DNA from: Salinisphaera sp. T31B1
GTDB taxonomy: Bacteria > Pseudomonadota > Gammaproteobacteria > Nevskiales > Salinisphaeraceae
Length of the DNA: 64,000 nucleotides
NCBI RefSeq assembly: GCF_040361275.1
Contig: NZ_APNH01000005.1
Coordinates: 248,001 to 312,000, forward strand
Direction: 5' to 3'
Position numbers and translations under genes: made by a program. Positions 25,221-35,054 of the stretch are shown one piece after another (the first letter of the stretch is position 1; each line of letters opens with the position of its first letter). The notes under the pieces are model-generated. The model ran no database searches, had not been told where the DNA came from, and was given only the letters and a program-made list of their open reading frames with translations.

Positions 25221-25511
25221 TTAAGCGCCGTCGGGACGTAGAGATTTATAGGCGTTCGATGCACTATCGGGCGCAGACCGTTGTTGCATCATCGTGTCGC
25301 AGCTCGCCAGCATGTCCTTCATGTGGAGCATCATCTTCTTCATGTGGGGCTGACTCATCATTTTCATTCCATGCTGTTGAGACATGCTGGAATCCATCGG
25401 TTTGTCGTTGGTCAATTGAGATTCAACAAATTCCTGTTGCGCGGTTGCCGTCGATGTCAGGCTCGCAGCTATTAGAGTGCCTGCGATGACGGTGTAGATA
25501 AATTTTTTCAT
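25221..25511 (-). CDS. Small secreted Met/His-rich protein
   Basis: The ATG at 25511 starts a 96-residue protein with a signal peptide ('MKKFIYTVIAGTLIAASLTSTATA', cleavage near residue 24). The mature part is dominated by Met, His and Lys ('QHGMKMMSQPHMKKMMLHMKDM') with a single Cys. I know no family for it. Met/His clusters of this kind bind Cu(I) in periplasmic copper carriers such as CusF-like proteins, so a copper buffer is likely by composition. It begins 14 bases after the stop of the small membrane-protein gene at 25525, in the order DUF411, membrane protein, this protein. Confidence 0.6.
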   Translation of the reverse strand: MKKFIYTVIAGTLIAASLTSTATAQQEFVESQLTNDKPMDSSMSQQHGMKMMSQPHMKKMMLHMKDMLASCDTMMQQRSAPDSASNAYKSLRPDGA

Positions 25512-25524
25512 GGATGTGGTCCGT

Positions 25525-25851
25525 TTAAACATGAGTAATGCGATTAGAACTATGTTCATCGGTTTGCGTCTGCGACCTTTCTTCTGTCTTAGTCGTCATA
25601 GACGGTTGGTCTTCAGTGGATTGCCGTGGCCGCATACTCCACATCATCCAACCCATCATGATCATGCAGGGCAGGGTGAATAGCAGGGGTGCGACCCCGA
25701 CGGCCACGATCCAGTTCCAGTTGAAGATCAGGCCAATCGCTGCGACGGCGATGCCGCCAACGATCATGCTTCGCGGCTCAAGCCAGCGCTGTCCGGTTTG
25801 ATGCGATTCCTGCTGCGACGACGATGCGTCGGAGTTCGAGCTTTTCATCAT
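25525..25851 (-). CDS. Small membrane protein of unknown function
   Basis: The protein has 108 residues with hydrophilic Ser/Gln-rich ends and two closely spaced membrane helices ('MIVGGIAVAAIGLIFNW' and 'VAVGVAPLLFTLPCMIMMGWMMW'). The second helix holds a Cys and five Met residues, suggesting contact with copper. I do not recognise the family. 'aaggag' precedes the ATG at 25851. It lies 31 bases downstream of the DUF411 gene and is probably in the same operon. Confidence 0.6.
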   Translation of the reverse strand: MMKSSNSDASSSQQESHQTGQRWLEPRSMIVGGIAVAAIGLIFNWNWIVAVGVAPLLFTLPCMIMMGWMMWSMRPRQSTEDQPSMTTKTEERSQTQTDEHSSNRITHV

Positions 25852-25882
25852 TGATTCTCCTTGTTATCGATCAAGCTGCGGG

Positions 25883-26323
25883 TTAGTAGGTGGTGTAGAC
25901 ATCGTCATTCAGGGTGCGGATCACGAACGGCGATGCTTTCTCGCCGCCCATGCCCGGGGAGCCCATGGGCATGCCGGGCAATGAAATACCGCGAATATCC
26001 GGCTGTTCGTTCAGCAGCTCCCTGACCACTTCGGCAGGCACGTGGCCGACTACCACATAGTCGCCAACCATCATGGTGTGGCAGGAGGCGAGATTTGGCG
26101 GCACGCCGTGTTCACGGTTGGTGCTTGCCATGTCGTCGCTGTCGACAACCTTCACATCGAAGCCGTTTTCATTTAGATAGTCCGCGTATTTCTCGCAGCA
26201 CATACAGCCGGGGTTGTGATACAGCGTTGCTGTAACCGGTGCGGACGAAGCGACACCGGCAAAGACCGATACCAGAACCCACAGCGACAGCGTCGCGATG
26301 GCGCGGTTGAGATGATTTTTCAT
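25883..26323 (-). CDS. DUF411 periplasmic metal-binding protein
   Basis: DUF411 proteins are small secreted proteins found with copper-resistance genes; some are proposed to be copper chaperones. The ATG at 26323 starts a signal peptide ('MKNHLNRAIATLSLWVLVSVFAG'). The family signature is clear: 'LYHNPGCMCCEKYADYLNENGF' with the CxCC cluster, 'GVPPNLASCHTMMVGDYVVVGHVP', and 'GISLPGMPMGSPGM' near the end. The glutaredoxin-like layout puts CMCC at the position of the redox site. It is the first gene of a likely three-gene operon (25221-26323). Confidence 0.88.
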   Translation of the reverse strand: MKNHLNRAIATLSLWVLVSVFAGVASSAPVTATLYHNPGCMCCEKYADYLNENGFDVKVVDSDDMASTNREHGVPPNLASCHTMMVGDYVVVGHVPAEVVRELLNEQPDIRGISLPGMPMGSPGMGGEKASPFVIRTLNDDVYTTY

Positions 26324-26506
26324 TGTGATATGACTCCATGTCACTTGAACTGATGCGTATCCGGATAAGTTCGGTGAGAGCACGGGTTTGCACGATCGCC
26401 TTTCAGGTCGTGGCGAACGGAGACTGCCGATGCGTTACGCGCGCACAGCAGTACCAAGTATGCTCGTCAGGAAATCCGGACAGTGATGGGCTAGAGGCCC
26501 ACCGGA

Positions 26507-26944
26507 TCAAGCGTTGCAGTGACGCGGAGGGAAGGGCTCGGGACCGTCGAGCAGTCGTCCGCGGTGAACGCAGACCGAAGAAACACGTGTCGCGGAGATA
26601 GGCTGGACACTCTGTAATCTCGCACTGTCCACGCTGGCAAACATTGCACAGGCAGAGGCAGCACAAGTGGTTGGTGTGCCTGGTGCCGCTTGGGACTGGT
26701 CCGACGCATCGGACTGACACAGCGCACAGGCGTCGACGGCGGCGGGCGCGGTCTGGACAGCCGAGTGCATGGAAGACGCCATAATCGCCGGGCTCGACAA
26801 CACGCTGCCGACCACGACAAATATCATAAGGAAATTGGCGATAATCTTCTTCACAAGTTGAATATAAGCGTATGTTTTGTGCTTTACAAGACTGAAGTCG
26901 GGTACAGAGTTGGGAGTTTTTTTTGTTGAAAAGGCCCTATTCAT
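26507..26944 (-). CDS. Small secreted protein coupled to the multicopper oxidase gene
   Basis: The protein has 145 residues. Its ATG overlaps the TGA of the oxidase gene by four bases (ATGA), so it is probably translated by coupling; this decides the start although 38 residues precede the hydrophobic helix ('IIANFLMIFVVVGSVLSSPAIM'). The mature part has spaced Cys residues ('DACALCQSDA', 'TCAASACAMFASV'). It ends with a Pro/Arg run ('PEPFPPRHCNA'), which recalls the endings of the small secreted proteins at 19684, 21080 and 35055. No family can be named with confidence. It closes the Cus operon. Confidence 0.5.
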   Translation of the reverse strand: MNRAFSTKKTPNSVPDFSLVKHKTYAYIQLVKKIIANFLMIFVVVGSVLSSPAIMASSMHSAVQTAPAAVDACALCQSDASDQSQAAPGTPTTCAASACAMFASVDSARLQSVQPISATRVSSVCVHRGRLLDGPEPFPPRHCNA

Positions 26945-28539
26945 GCTCGCACCCTGTAGTAGCGCATCATGCCGTTGTCCTCGTGTTCCATATTGTGGCA
27001 GTGATAGAGATACAGACCATCGAAATCGGTAAAGGTCAACGCAATTCGTAGGTGTTCGCCCGGCAGTACGAGTATGGTGTCGTGCAGCCCTGCGTCGACC
27101 AAACCGGCCGCGAGCCCGGACCAACCACGGCGACTGCCGACCTGCTTGCGTCCGATCACCGCAAACTGCAGGCCGTGCACGTGCATGGGATGCGGCATCA
27201 TCGTGTTGTTGACGAACTCCCAGATTTCGGTATCGCCGAGGGTTACGGTTTCGTCGTCGGCCACCGTCGCGCCTCGAAATTGGCGCCCGTTGATGGCAAA
27301 GCCGCGCATCATGACCACGCCCAGTTCGAAGCGGCGCACCCGGGTGTCTTGGTCCACGGTCGGTAGTTGCAGAGCGTCGGCCAGGCGCTTGGGTAGCGGC
27401 GCTCCGCCGCGCTCGCGGCGCGTGACGCTGAGAGTGAGCACATCGAAGCGTGCGCCGGCAGGTAGCGCCATGTCGCTCATCATGCCGCCCATGCCGCCCA
27501 TCATTCCGGCTCTATAGCTGTCGCTAACCAAGCGTAGCGCTTTGCCGGGTTCGGTCGTCGATAGATCGACCCACAGGTCGATACGCTGGGCGGGGGCCAG
27601 GGTGACGAACGGACGCTGTTCTGGCGCGGCCAGCAAGCCGCCGCCGGTGCCGATCACGGTGACCGGCCGGTCGTCGCTCCAGGCCAGCTTGTAGATACGG
27701 GAATTGGAGCCGTTGAGAATGCGCAGGCGATAGGGCCTAGTGCCAACGTCTCTGGTTTCAGGCGGCCGGCCGTTGACCAAAACCTGATCCCCGAGGAAGC
27801 CGCGCATGCGCGTCATCATCGATCCCATGCCGCCATCCAGATAGGTCAGCTCGTTGTCGCCGGCGAAACTGCGATCCTGCAACAAGAGAATCATTTCCTG
27901 ATCGCCGGCCGGTAGGCCTAGCGCACGCTCGGTGTCGTCCTCGATAATCAACGGCCCGGCCAGCCCGGCATAGCTTTGAAAGCCCACGCGGCCGCCGTCG
28001 GGCCCATGCGGATGCGGGTGATACCAGTACAGTCCTGCACGATCGACCACGTTGAATGCCACGGTCATGGCCGCGCCAGGTCCGATTGGCAGGCGCGGTT
28101 GGCCATCGACATCCGGCGGTACGTGTAGGCCGTGCCAATGCACAGTGGTGTCCTCGGGTAGCCGGTTTTCCAATCGCATCCGTACACGCTGGCCGCGCCG
28201 CAGCCGGATGACCGGCCCACAATAGCCGTCGCCCAGGGGCGTGAGCGTATCCTCCGGGCCGCTCAGCCGGTTAGCGGTATAGCGCCAGACTTCGCTGGGC
28301 GACCCGGACAAGATCGACACCGTATCGGGATGCGCGCGCAGGCGCATGTCGACGCTGAACCGGCCATCTGTGATGCCGTGGTATGCACTGCCATTGCCGT
28401 TTTCATCAGCCGCCGTCTTATCATTGCAGGCGGTCAACAGGAGGGTCGGCGAGACCACCGTGACCCCCGCGAGGCTCCCGAGGCCACGCACTAGAATCCG
28501 GCGCCCGCGGTCAATGGGCGTGGTGTGCGACGTGCTCAT
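26941..28539 (-). CDS. CueO-like multicopper oxidase with Tat-type signal
   Basis: This 532-residue oxidase has an N-terminal twin-arginine motif ('DRGRRILVRGLGSLAG') and a Cys in 'LLLTACND' that could make it a lipoprotein. Copper ligands are all visible: 'VHWHGLHVP', 'YWYHPHPHGPD', 'HPMHVHGLQF' and 'HCHNMEHEDNGMM'. A Met-rich patch ('GMMGGMGGMMSDM') lies at about 345-360, where CueO has its Cu(I)-binding insert. It is a different branch from the CopA oxidase at 16880 (shorter, no long Met linker). Its start overlaps the stop of the small membrane-protein gene by four bases, placing it in the Cus operon. Confidence 0.9.
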   Translation of the reverse strand: MSTSHTTPIDRGRRILVRGLGSLAGVTVVSPTLLLTACNDKTAADENGNGSAYHGITDGRFSVDMRLRAHPDTVSILSGSPSEVWRYTANRLSGPEDTLTPLGDGYCGPVIRLRRGQRVRMRLENRLPEDTTVHWHGLHVPPDVDGQPRLPIGPGAAMTVAFNVVDRAGLYWYHPHPHGPDGGRVGFQSYAGLAGPLIIEDDTERALGLPAGDQEMILLLQDRSFAGDNELTYLDGGMGSMMTRMRGFLGDQVLVNGRPPETRDVGTRPYRLRILNGSNSRIYKLAWSDDRPVTVIGTGGGLLAAPEQRPFVTLAPAQRIDLWVDLSTTEPGKALRLVSDSYRAGMMGGMGGMMSDMALPAGARFDVLTLSVTRRERGGAPLPKRLADALQLPTVDQDTRVRRFELGVVMMRGFAINGRQFRGATVADDETVTLGDTEIWEFVNNTMMPHPMHVHGLQFAVIGRKQVGSRRGWSGLAAGLVDAGLHDTILVLPGEHLRIALTFTDFDGLYLYHCHNMEHEDNGMMRYYRVRA

Positions 28540-28772
28540 TTGCGCAGGTACTTGACCAGCGCCATGATGGCAAGCACCAGCAAGGCGAGCAGCAACACCG
28601 CGAACAGCATGCAGGCGACCATCATTGGCCCGCCCAGCATACCGCCTTGCATCATCGAGCCGCTCATCATGCCGCCGGCGCCCATCTGGCCGGACCCATC
28701 GCCTTCGGCTGCGTGGGCGACCCCGAACAAGGCAATGAGCAGGCTCAGAACGATTGTCGTGACGTATCTCAT
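28536..28772 (-). CDS. Small Met/Gly-rich membrane protein
   Basis: The protein has 78 residues: a signal peptide ('MRYVTTIVLSLLIALFGVAHA'), a Gly/Met segment ('GQMGAGGMMSGSMMQGGMLGG'), and one C-terminal membrane helix ending in basic residues. I know no named family; similar small Met-rich proteins occur near Cus systems. Methionine sulfurs would suit Cu(I)/Ag(I). It is coupled (ATGA) to the downstream oxidase gene and lies 61 bases after the cusA stop. Confidence 0.6.
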   Translation of the reverse strand: MRYVTTIVLSLLIALFGVAHAAEGDGSGQMGAGGMMSGSMMQGGMLGGPMMVACMLFAVLLLALLVLAIMALVKYLRK

Positions 28773-28833
28773 TGTATTTTCTCGCGGTTCATCTGAGTTT
28801 ATCGATGCTATTCGTAGGCGATTGGGCGGCGTG

Positions 28834-31800
28834 TCAATGATTTCTCCGCCTGAGGCGGGGCCATTCCCACAGCAGATACAAGGCGGGCATGACCAGCATG
28901 GTGAGCACCAGTGAGCTGAGCATGCCGCCGATCATGGGTGCGGCCACGCGGCGCATGACTTCCGAGCCGGTGCCGTGGCCGAACATAACCGGCAATAAAC
29001 CGGCGACAATCGCAGCGACCGTCATGGAAATCGGACGCAGGCGTTGCAGGGCACCGTCGCGTACGGCATCACGCACGCCGTTGAAAGAGATTTCTCTGGA
29101 GTCGGCCGTGCAGCGTTCTAGGTAAAGACCTACAGACAGGTTCAGGTACACAAGCAGCACCACGCCGATTTCTGTCGTGACGCCTGCCAGAGCGATGAAC
29201 CCAACCGCGACCGCGACCGACATGTTGTAACCGAGCCAATAAAGCAGCCAGATGCCGCCGGCCAGCGCCATCGGCAGCGTGCCCAGGATAATCAGGGTCT
29301 GGGCGACGCTACGAAATGCCATATAGAGCAGCAGGGCGATCAGGGCAACCGTGACGGGGATCACCAATGCCAGGCTCTTCCGCGCCTTTTGCATATATTC
29401 GTATTGACCCGACCAGGTCAGTGAATATCCAGGTGGGAGCTGGATCTGGTCGGCCACGACCTTTTGGGCTTCGGCCACATATGAGCCCACGTCCCGATCG
29501 GCAATATCGACATAGGTCCAGCCCGTCAGCTGTGCGGCTTCGCTCTTGATCATGGGCGGCCCATCTTCGATATAGACATCGGCGACATCGCCGAGCCTCA
29601 CATGACCGCCGCGGGCCGTGACGATCGGCAATTGGCGCAGGCTGTCCACCGAATTGCGCCAGTCACGCGGATATCGCAGGTTAACCGGATAGCGTTCCAG
29701 GCCCTCGACGGTTTCCGTGATATTCATCCCGCCGATGGCCGTGCGGATGACGTTCTGTACATCATTGATATTTAGACCCAGACGGGCAGCTCGACCTCGA
29801 TCGATATCCGCCTTGATATAGCGCCCCCCGGCAACGCGCTCGGCATAGACCGACATGGTGCCTTCGACCTTGGGCAGCAGTTGCTCCAGTCGTTTACCAA
29901 TTTTCTCGATCTCATTCAGGTTCGGGCCGCCGACCTTGATGCCGATCGGGGTTTTTATGCCCGTGGACAGCATATCGATTCGTGTCTTGATCGGCATCAC
30001 CCAGGCGTTGGTCAGGCCGGGCAGATGAACACGCTCCTCGAGTTCCCTGCGTATATCGGCCTTGGTGATCCCAGGCCGCCATTCTGACTCGGGTTTGAAC
30101 TGGATAATCGACTCGACCATCGCCAATGGGGCCGGGTCGGTGGCGGTTCTGGCGCGTCCCATCTTGCCGAATACGGACTCGACCTCCGGTACGCTCATGA
30201 TCAGCTTGTTGGTCTGCTGCAGTGTCTGGCGTGCTTTGTCGGCTGAGATGCCCGGTCGCGCCGAAGGCATGTACATGAGATCGCCTTCGTCCAGCGGCGG
30301 CATGAACTCGGAACCCAGCTGGTTCGCGGGCCAGATGCTGGCCGCTATGACGACCACTCCCGCGATCAGAACGGGCCAGGGATAACGCATCACCGTGTTG
30401 ATGGCCGGCCGGTAGATAGCGGTCAGAAGTCGGTTCACCGGATTACGGTGTTCGGGCATGATACGGCCGCGAATGAAATAGCCCATCAGCACCGGCACAA
30501 GCGTGATCGCAAGAATCGCGGCTGCCGCCATCGCATAGGTTTTGGTATAGGCCAGCGGCGCGAACATACGGCCGGCCTGTCCTGTCAGCGTAAACACCGG
30601 CAGGAATGACACTGCAATAATCACCAGAGCAAAGAACAGGGGCGGGCCGACTTCGATGGTGGCGTTGGCCACGATCCGCCATCGGTTTTCCTTGGTTACA
30701 GTTTCGCGCTCCATGTGTTTGTGCAGGTTTTCGATCATCACGATGGCCCCGTCCACCATCGCGCCGATTGCAATCGCGATGCCGCCCAGCGACATGATGT
30801 TCGCGTTGAGTCCCTGCATGTGCATGACGATGAACGCCATCAAAATGCCAACCGGCAAGCTGACAATGGCCACCAACGCCGAACGCAGATGAAACAGGAA
30901 CAATCCGCAGATCAGTGCGACCACCAGGAATTCTTCAATCAGCTTGCCGCGTAGATTCTCGATGGCTTTGTCGATCAATTCCGAGCGGTCATAGGTGGGC
31001 ACGATCTCAACGCCGGGCGGCAGGCCGCTCTTCAACGCAGCCAGCTTGGTCTTTACGCCGTCGATGACTTCCTGTGCGTTTTCGCCCGACCGCATGACGA
31101 TGACACCGCCCACGACTTCGCCCTGACCGTTGAGTTCGGTGATACCGCGCCGGATCTGTGGCCCATGGCGAACCTCCGCGACATCCTTGACCTGTACCGG
31201 CGTGCCTTTGTCGTCTGTCATCAAGGGCACTTGCAGCAGATCCTTGATGTTCTGTAGATAACCGCTGGCCCGGACCATGTATTCGGCTTCGGCCAACTCC
31301 ACCACGGCGCCGCCGGTCTCTTGATTCGCGTTCTGGATCGCTGATTTGACCCGCTTAAGCGTGATGCCGTAGGCGCGCAGCTTGTCGGGATTCACCACGA
31401 CCTGGTACTGGCGCACCATGCCGCCAGCGGTCGCCACCTCGGCGACGCCGGAAACAGTCTGCAACTGATACTTCAGAAACCAGTCCTGAATACTGGTCAG
31501 CTCGGCAAGATCGTGTTGACCGGTCTTGTCCACCAGCGCGTACTCGTAGACCCATCCGACCCCCGTGGCATCCGGCCCGAGGCTTGGATTGGCCTCGGCA
31601 GGTAGGCTAGGGGCGACTTGGTTCAGGTATTCAAGGACTCTGGATCGTGCCCAGTAGAGATCCGTGCCTTCCTCGAAAATGATGTAGACGAACGAGTCGC
31701 CAAAAAAAGAATAGCCACGCACCACGGTCGCCCCGGGCACCGCCAGCATCGCCGTTTCCAGCGGGTAAGTGACCTGATCCTGTACCACCTGTGGCGCCTG

Positions 31801-31965
31801 GCCAGGGTATGACGTTTTGACAATGACCTGAACGTCCGACAGGTCGGGGATCGCGTCCACCGGCGTTCTCTGCAGGGTATACAGACCGGCGACGACGGTG
31901 AGTGCCAGTCCTAAAAGGACGAAGGCGCGATTGGTCAGTGACCAACGGATGATGGCCGTGATCAT
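28834..31965 (-). CDS. cusA: CusA-type heavy-metal RND efflux pump
   Basis: This 1043-residue proton-driven inner-membrane pump belongs to the HME-RND class and expels Cu(I)/Ag(I) through CusB and CusC. Seen are the N-terminal helix 'RAFVLLGLALTVVAGLYTL', 'TPVDAIPDLSDVQVIV', the central helices with 'LGGIAIAIGAMVDGAIVMIEN' and the proton-relay Asp/Glu, and the porter-domain segment 'TRIDMLSTGIKTPIGIKV', which is the copper/silver version rather than the CzcA one. Met residues flank the substrate cleft as in E. coli CusA. The length is standard. It overlaps cusB by four bases. Confidence 0.93.
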   Translation of the reverse strand: MITAIIRWSLTNRAFVLLGLALTVVAGLYTLQRTPVDAIPDLSDVQVIVKTSYPGQAPQVVQDQVTYPLETAMLAVPGATVVRGYSFFGDSFVYIIFEEGTDLYWARSRVLEYLNQVAPSLPAEANPSLGPDATGVGWVYEYALVDKTGQHDLAELTSIQDWFLKYQLQTVSGVAEVATAGGMVRQYQVVVNPDKLRAYGITLKRVKSAIQNANQETGGAVVELAEAEYMVRASGYLQNIKDLLQVPLMTDDKGTPVQVKDVAEVRHGPQIRRGITELNGQGEVVGGVIVMRSGENAQEVIDGVKTKLAALKSGLPPGVEIVPTYDRSELIDKAIENLRGKLIEEFLVVALICGLFLFHLRSALVAIVSLPVGILMAFIVMHMQGLNANIMSLGGIAIAIGAMVDGAIVMIENLHKHMERETVTKENRWRIVANATIEVGPPLFFALVIIAVSFLPVFTLTGQAGRMFAPLAYTKTYAMAAAAILAITLVPVLMGYFIRGRIMPEHRNPVNRLLTAIYRPAINTVMRYPWPVLIAGVVVIAASIWPANQLGSEFMPPLDEGDLMYMPSARPGISADKARQTLQQTNKLIMSVPEVESVFGKMGRARTATDPAPLAMVESIIQFKPESEWRPGITKADIRRELEERVHLPGLTNAWVMPIKTRIDMLSTGIKTPIGIKVGGPNLNEIEKIGKRLEQLLPKVEGTMSVYAERVAGGRYIKADIDRGRAARLGLNINDVQNVIRTAIGGMNITETVEGLERYPVNLRYPRDWRNSVDSLRQLPIVTARGGHVRLGDVADVYIEDGPPMIKSEAAQLTGWTYVDIADRDVGSYVAEAQKVVADQIQLPPGYSLTWSGQYEYMQKARKSLALVIPVTVALIALLLYMAFRSVAQTLIILGTLPMALAGGIWLLYWLGYNMSVAVAVGFIALAGVTTEIGVVLLVYLNLSVGLYLERCTADSREISFNGVRDAVRDGALQRLRPISMTVAAIVAGLLPVMFGHGTGSEVMRRVAAPMIGGMLSSLVLTMLVMPALYLLWEWPRLRRRNH

Positions 31966-33371
31966 GGCTGTGCTGCCTTGTCTTGCTCGGGTTGCATTGC
32001 GCCGCCCATATCCATATCGGGCATATCATTGCCAGGCATCGCAGACGGCATTTTCTCGGCTGTTTCGGGTGTCGCGGTACCGGGGTTCGCCATCGACATG
32101 GTCGACATGCTCGCTTCCGTCGACGTAGGTTCGGCCGCGCAGCCGGGTTTGTCGGTGCCAAGCCGTAGCGCGGCTGCGTCGACATTGGCTTCGGAGTCGA
32201 GCATGAACTGGGCCGAGGTAACGACGTGCTGGCCGGCTCGCAGGCCTGCGAGAATTTCAACCCGGTCGCCGGAACTCGTACCGGCCTCGACCGGGCATAC
32301 ATCGAAACGACCGTCACCGCGCGAGACAACCACGCGCTGACTCTGACCAGTACGAATCAGCGCCATCTGCGGAATGAATACCGCATTTTTCTGCGGTGCC
32401 GTCTTGATCGTCACGTGCGAGTACATGTTGGGCTGCAGCTTGCGATCCGGATTCTCGAAGCGCACCCGCACCTTCACTGTCCGTGTTTTTTCGTCGACCG
32501 TCGGGTAGATATAGTCGACCGTGCCCTCCCACTGCCGGTCGGGAAACGCCTCGAACTTTGCGATCGCCGTCTGTCCTTTTTCTATCAGCGCCGCGCTACC
32601 CTCATCCATTTCGACCTGCACCCAGACCTTGCTGAGATCGGCCAGCTTCATGACCTGAGTGGCCGGCTGCACGTACGCGCCTTCACGGATATTCAGCTCA
32701 ACTACGACGCCAGCCGTTGGTGAACGCCGAGACACCCGGTCGCTGACTTTCTGGCCGCGCCGGGTCTGCTCAATCTGCTCGGTCGTGAAGCCGAGTGAGC
32801 GCATCCGCTGGCGTGACGCACTGATCAATGACTGACTGCCACTCGTCAGGGCGGTCTGGTATTCGCGCTGTGCGGTCTCGAGTTTGGGCGAGAACAGCTC
32901 GTACAACATCTCGCCGGGCTCAACGGCGCTGCCGACAGTCTTGACCGCCAGTTTTTCCACCCAGCCGTCGGCACGCGTATTGATGCTGGTGATGGTGTCC
33001 TCGTCATAGGTGACATAGCCGACGGCTTCGAGGCGATTGGAAAGTGAACCTTGTTTGACTTCTGCCGTACGGACACCGAGATTATTCACAACCGCAGGAT
33101 TTATCCTGACGTCGCTGGATTCTCCATTTTCATTTTCGTTCGCGTAGACCGGTACCAGGTCCATACCCATGGGTGACTTACCGGGCTTGTCGCGCCGAAA
33201 GTTCGCATCCATCGGGGCTTTCCAGTACAACACCTCGCGCTCGTTCGACGCCGAGTCGTTGGACGCCATCGAGCCAGACATTTGCCCGCTGCGCACGCCG
33301 ATGCCGTAGCCGACCAGCGTTGCAAGCGCCAATACAACGAGTATTACGAAAAACCAGGCGTATCTTTTCAT
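31962..33371 (-). CDS. cusB: CusB-type periplasmic adaptor
   Basis: The protein has 469 residues from the ATG at 33371 (a longer open frame upstream is non-coding). After a membrane anchor ('WFFVILVVLALATLVGYGIGV') comes the heavy-metal-binding motif 'YWKAPMDANFRRDKPGKSPMGMD', in which CusB binds Cu(I)/Ag(I) through Met residues. Next come the lipoyl halves, coiled coil and barrel of a membrane-fusion protein ('VEKLAVKTVGSAVEPGEMLYEL', 'GVVVELNIREGAYVQPATQVM'). The C terminus has a Met/Asp-rich tail ('MPGNDMPDMDMGGAMQ') absent from E. coli CusB, possibly an extra copper store. It links CusA to the CusC channel. Confidence 0.92.
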   Translation of the reverse strand: MKRYAWFFVILVVLALATLVGYGIGVRSGQMSGSMASNDSASNEREVLYWKAPMDANFRRDKPGKSPMGMDLVPVYANENENGESSDVRINPAVVNNLGVRTAEVKQGSLSNRLEAVGYVTYDEDTITSINTRADGWVEKLAVKTVGSAVEPGEMLYELFSPKLETAQREYQTALTSGSQSLISASRQRMRSLGFTTEQIEQTRRGQKVSDRVSRRSPTAGVVVELNIREGAYVQPATQVMKLADLSKVWVQVEMDEGSAALIEKGQTAIAKFEAFPDRQWEGTVDYIYPTVDEKTRTVKVRVRFENPDRKLQPNMYSHVTIKTAPQKNAVFIPQMALIRTGQSQRVVVSRGDGRFDVCPVEAGTSSGDRVEILAGLRAGQHVVTSAQFMLDSEANVDAAALRLGTDKPGCAAEPTSTEASMSTMSMANPGTATPETAEKMPSAMPGNDMPDMDMGGAMQPEQDKAAQP

Positions 33372-33606
33372 GGCGTATGTGTTCTGTTGTGTGGGGCCCA
33401 TGCGGAGATGCCGCCGCGCTGGCGCGGCCGGATGATGTGTGGGTCGCGCAGGCTTGTTATGCAGGTAGCGGCGCTTGATTTGTACGCTTCTGGCATGCGC
33501 TCTCGAGCTGGCCCGTGGCGGCTGCGCGCGCTGTGTTTCGGCGCAGTAACAAACGCCGTTTCCAGCACTATCAAGGCCTGAGTGGCGTGCTTTGCCGTCA
33601 CCGCCT

Positions 33607-34992
33607 TCATTGGAAGAACATGTCGAGATTGAAGCCGGTATCAGCAGACGTCCTGTCCATCCGCGACCCGGACCACCGCGCCAGCTGTGCCCGTGCGGCG
33701 AAATAGTCAGCACGGGCCCGTTCGAGATTCAGATCGATATCAAGCTGTTTTTCTTCCGCGCTCATTACATCGGCAAAAGAGCCGTTGCCGGCGCCGTAGG
33801 TCGCGCGTGCTGCGCTCAGGTTGGCCCGTGCGAGCGGGGTCAGTTGTTTTTCGTAGAGCGCGATCGTGTGTCTGGCTTCCTCGGCCGCTGCGTAGGCCTG
33901 CTCCAATTCGCTGAGCAGTTCGGCGCGTTGGTCTTGGAGCTCGAACTCGCTCTGCATGATCCGAGCCTGGGCTTCATCGAGCCCGGCCCGGTACTTGCTT
34001 CGATCCAGGGGCAAACTCACGCCTACACCGACCACCCAGCGTTTTTCCCTGGCATCCCACAGGCTGTTGTAACCGCCGAATACCTTTAAGTCGGGATAGA
34101 AGGCCTTGTGCGCGAGCGCTTCGCGATCCTTGCGTGCGGCAATCTGTCGTTCGATCTTCACAAGCTCGGGGTGCGAGGCAATCGCCTGCTGGCGCAGCGC
34201 GTCGAATTTCACCAACGGGCCCAGTAAAGGCAGTGCAGAGGGCGCAGCGATCGTGGCGTTGGGAGAGCGCGTGAGCAGACGGTTGATCTTGGCCCGCACA
34301 TCACGCTGCAGGCGTTGAAATTGTATCGCCTGATGTTTGAGGCGTTGGCGCTGCACGGCGGCCTGCAGAACGTCCTGTTGCTCGCCCAGCCCAGCCGCAT
34401 AACGGCTCTCGGCCACGTCGTACAGATCCCCGACGAGCTTTTGATTGGCCTTGTTGATCTCCAGTGCACGATGTACATAACGCCAATCGGCATAAAGCAC
34501 ACGGGTAGCGGCCGCCAGCCGCAGCCGCAAAGAAGCAACGCTCTGGCTAGCGGCTTGTGCGTTCTTGCGCGCCGCGTCGGCCCGTAAGCCCAGGGTTCCG
34601 GGCCAGGGTATTTCCTGAGAGATCTCGAATCGTGCATTCGGTCCGCGCGTGCGACCCGCTGGCGTGTCGAGACCGTCGAGGGTTTCCGGCGCGACGGCCA
34701 CTGACAGCTGTGGATCCGGTAACGACCCGGCCGGTTTCACTCGCGCCTCGGCGGCATCGACCGCCGCCCGAAGAGCGTGTATGCCGGCGTTCTGTTGCAA
34801 TACCGATGCGACAAGCGGCTCGACGGCAAGGCGTGAGCTCTCCGGTAGGGCATTCTGGGCCGAAGCCGCGTTGGAACTGATAACCAGTACGATTGCCAGT
34901 AGCAGCAACGAGTTTATGAATAGCGCTCGCCGCAACTGCGCGCGCACGCTTGCAGGCACAGGCAACACCTGTGCCAGGGGGCCGATGGCCAT
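33607..34992 (-). CDS. cusC: CusC/CzcC-type outer-membrane channel
   Basis: This 461-residue TolC-family protein begins with a signal sequence ('LFINSLLLLAIVLVISSNAASAQ', cleavage near residue 46) and has the two repeated helical halves of outer-membrane efflux ducts ('LAVEPLVASVLQQNAGIHALRAAVDAAEARV', 'HPELVKIERQIAARKDREALAHKAFYPDLKVFGGY'). No Cys follows the signal as in lipoprotein CusC, so it is probably unacylated. It is transcribed first among the three pump genes, with a 235-base gap before cusB in which I see no gene. Confidence 0.88.
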   Translation of the reverse strand: MAIGPLAQVLPVPASVRAQLRRALFINSLLLLAIVLVISSNAASAQNALPESSRLAVEPLVASVLQQNAGIHALRAAVDAAEARVKPAGSLPDPQLSVAVAPETLDGLDTPAGRTRGPNARFEISQEIPWPGTLGLRADAARKNAQAASQSVASLRLRLAAATRVLYADWRYVHRALEINKANQKLVGDLYDVAESRYAAGLGEQQDVLQAAVQRQRLKHQAIQFQRLQRDVRAKINRLLTRSPNATIAAPSALPLLGPLVKFDALRQQAIASHPELVKIERQIAARKDREALAHKAFYPDLKVFGGYNSLWDAREKRWVVGVGVSLPLDRSKYRAGLDEAQARIMQSEFELQDQRAELLSELEQAYAAAEEARHTIALYEKQLTPLARANLSAARATYGAGNGSFADVMSAEEKQLDIDLNLERARADYFAARAQLARWSGSRMDRTSADTGFNLDMFFQ

Positions 34993-35054
34993 GATTGATC
35001 TCCAAAGCTAGGGGAGCAGGGCGCAATCGAGAGCGCACCCTGCGATCATGCGAT

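Noticed and set aside
33372-33713. Upstream extension of the cusB frame
   Set aside because: The added residues are Arg/His/Pro-rich and antisense-like; the ATG at 33371 starts a proper membrane anchor.
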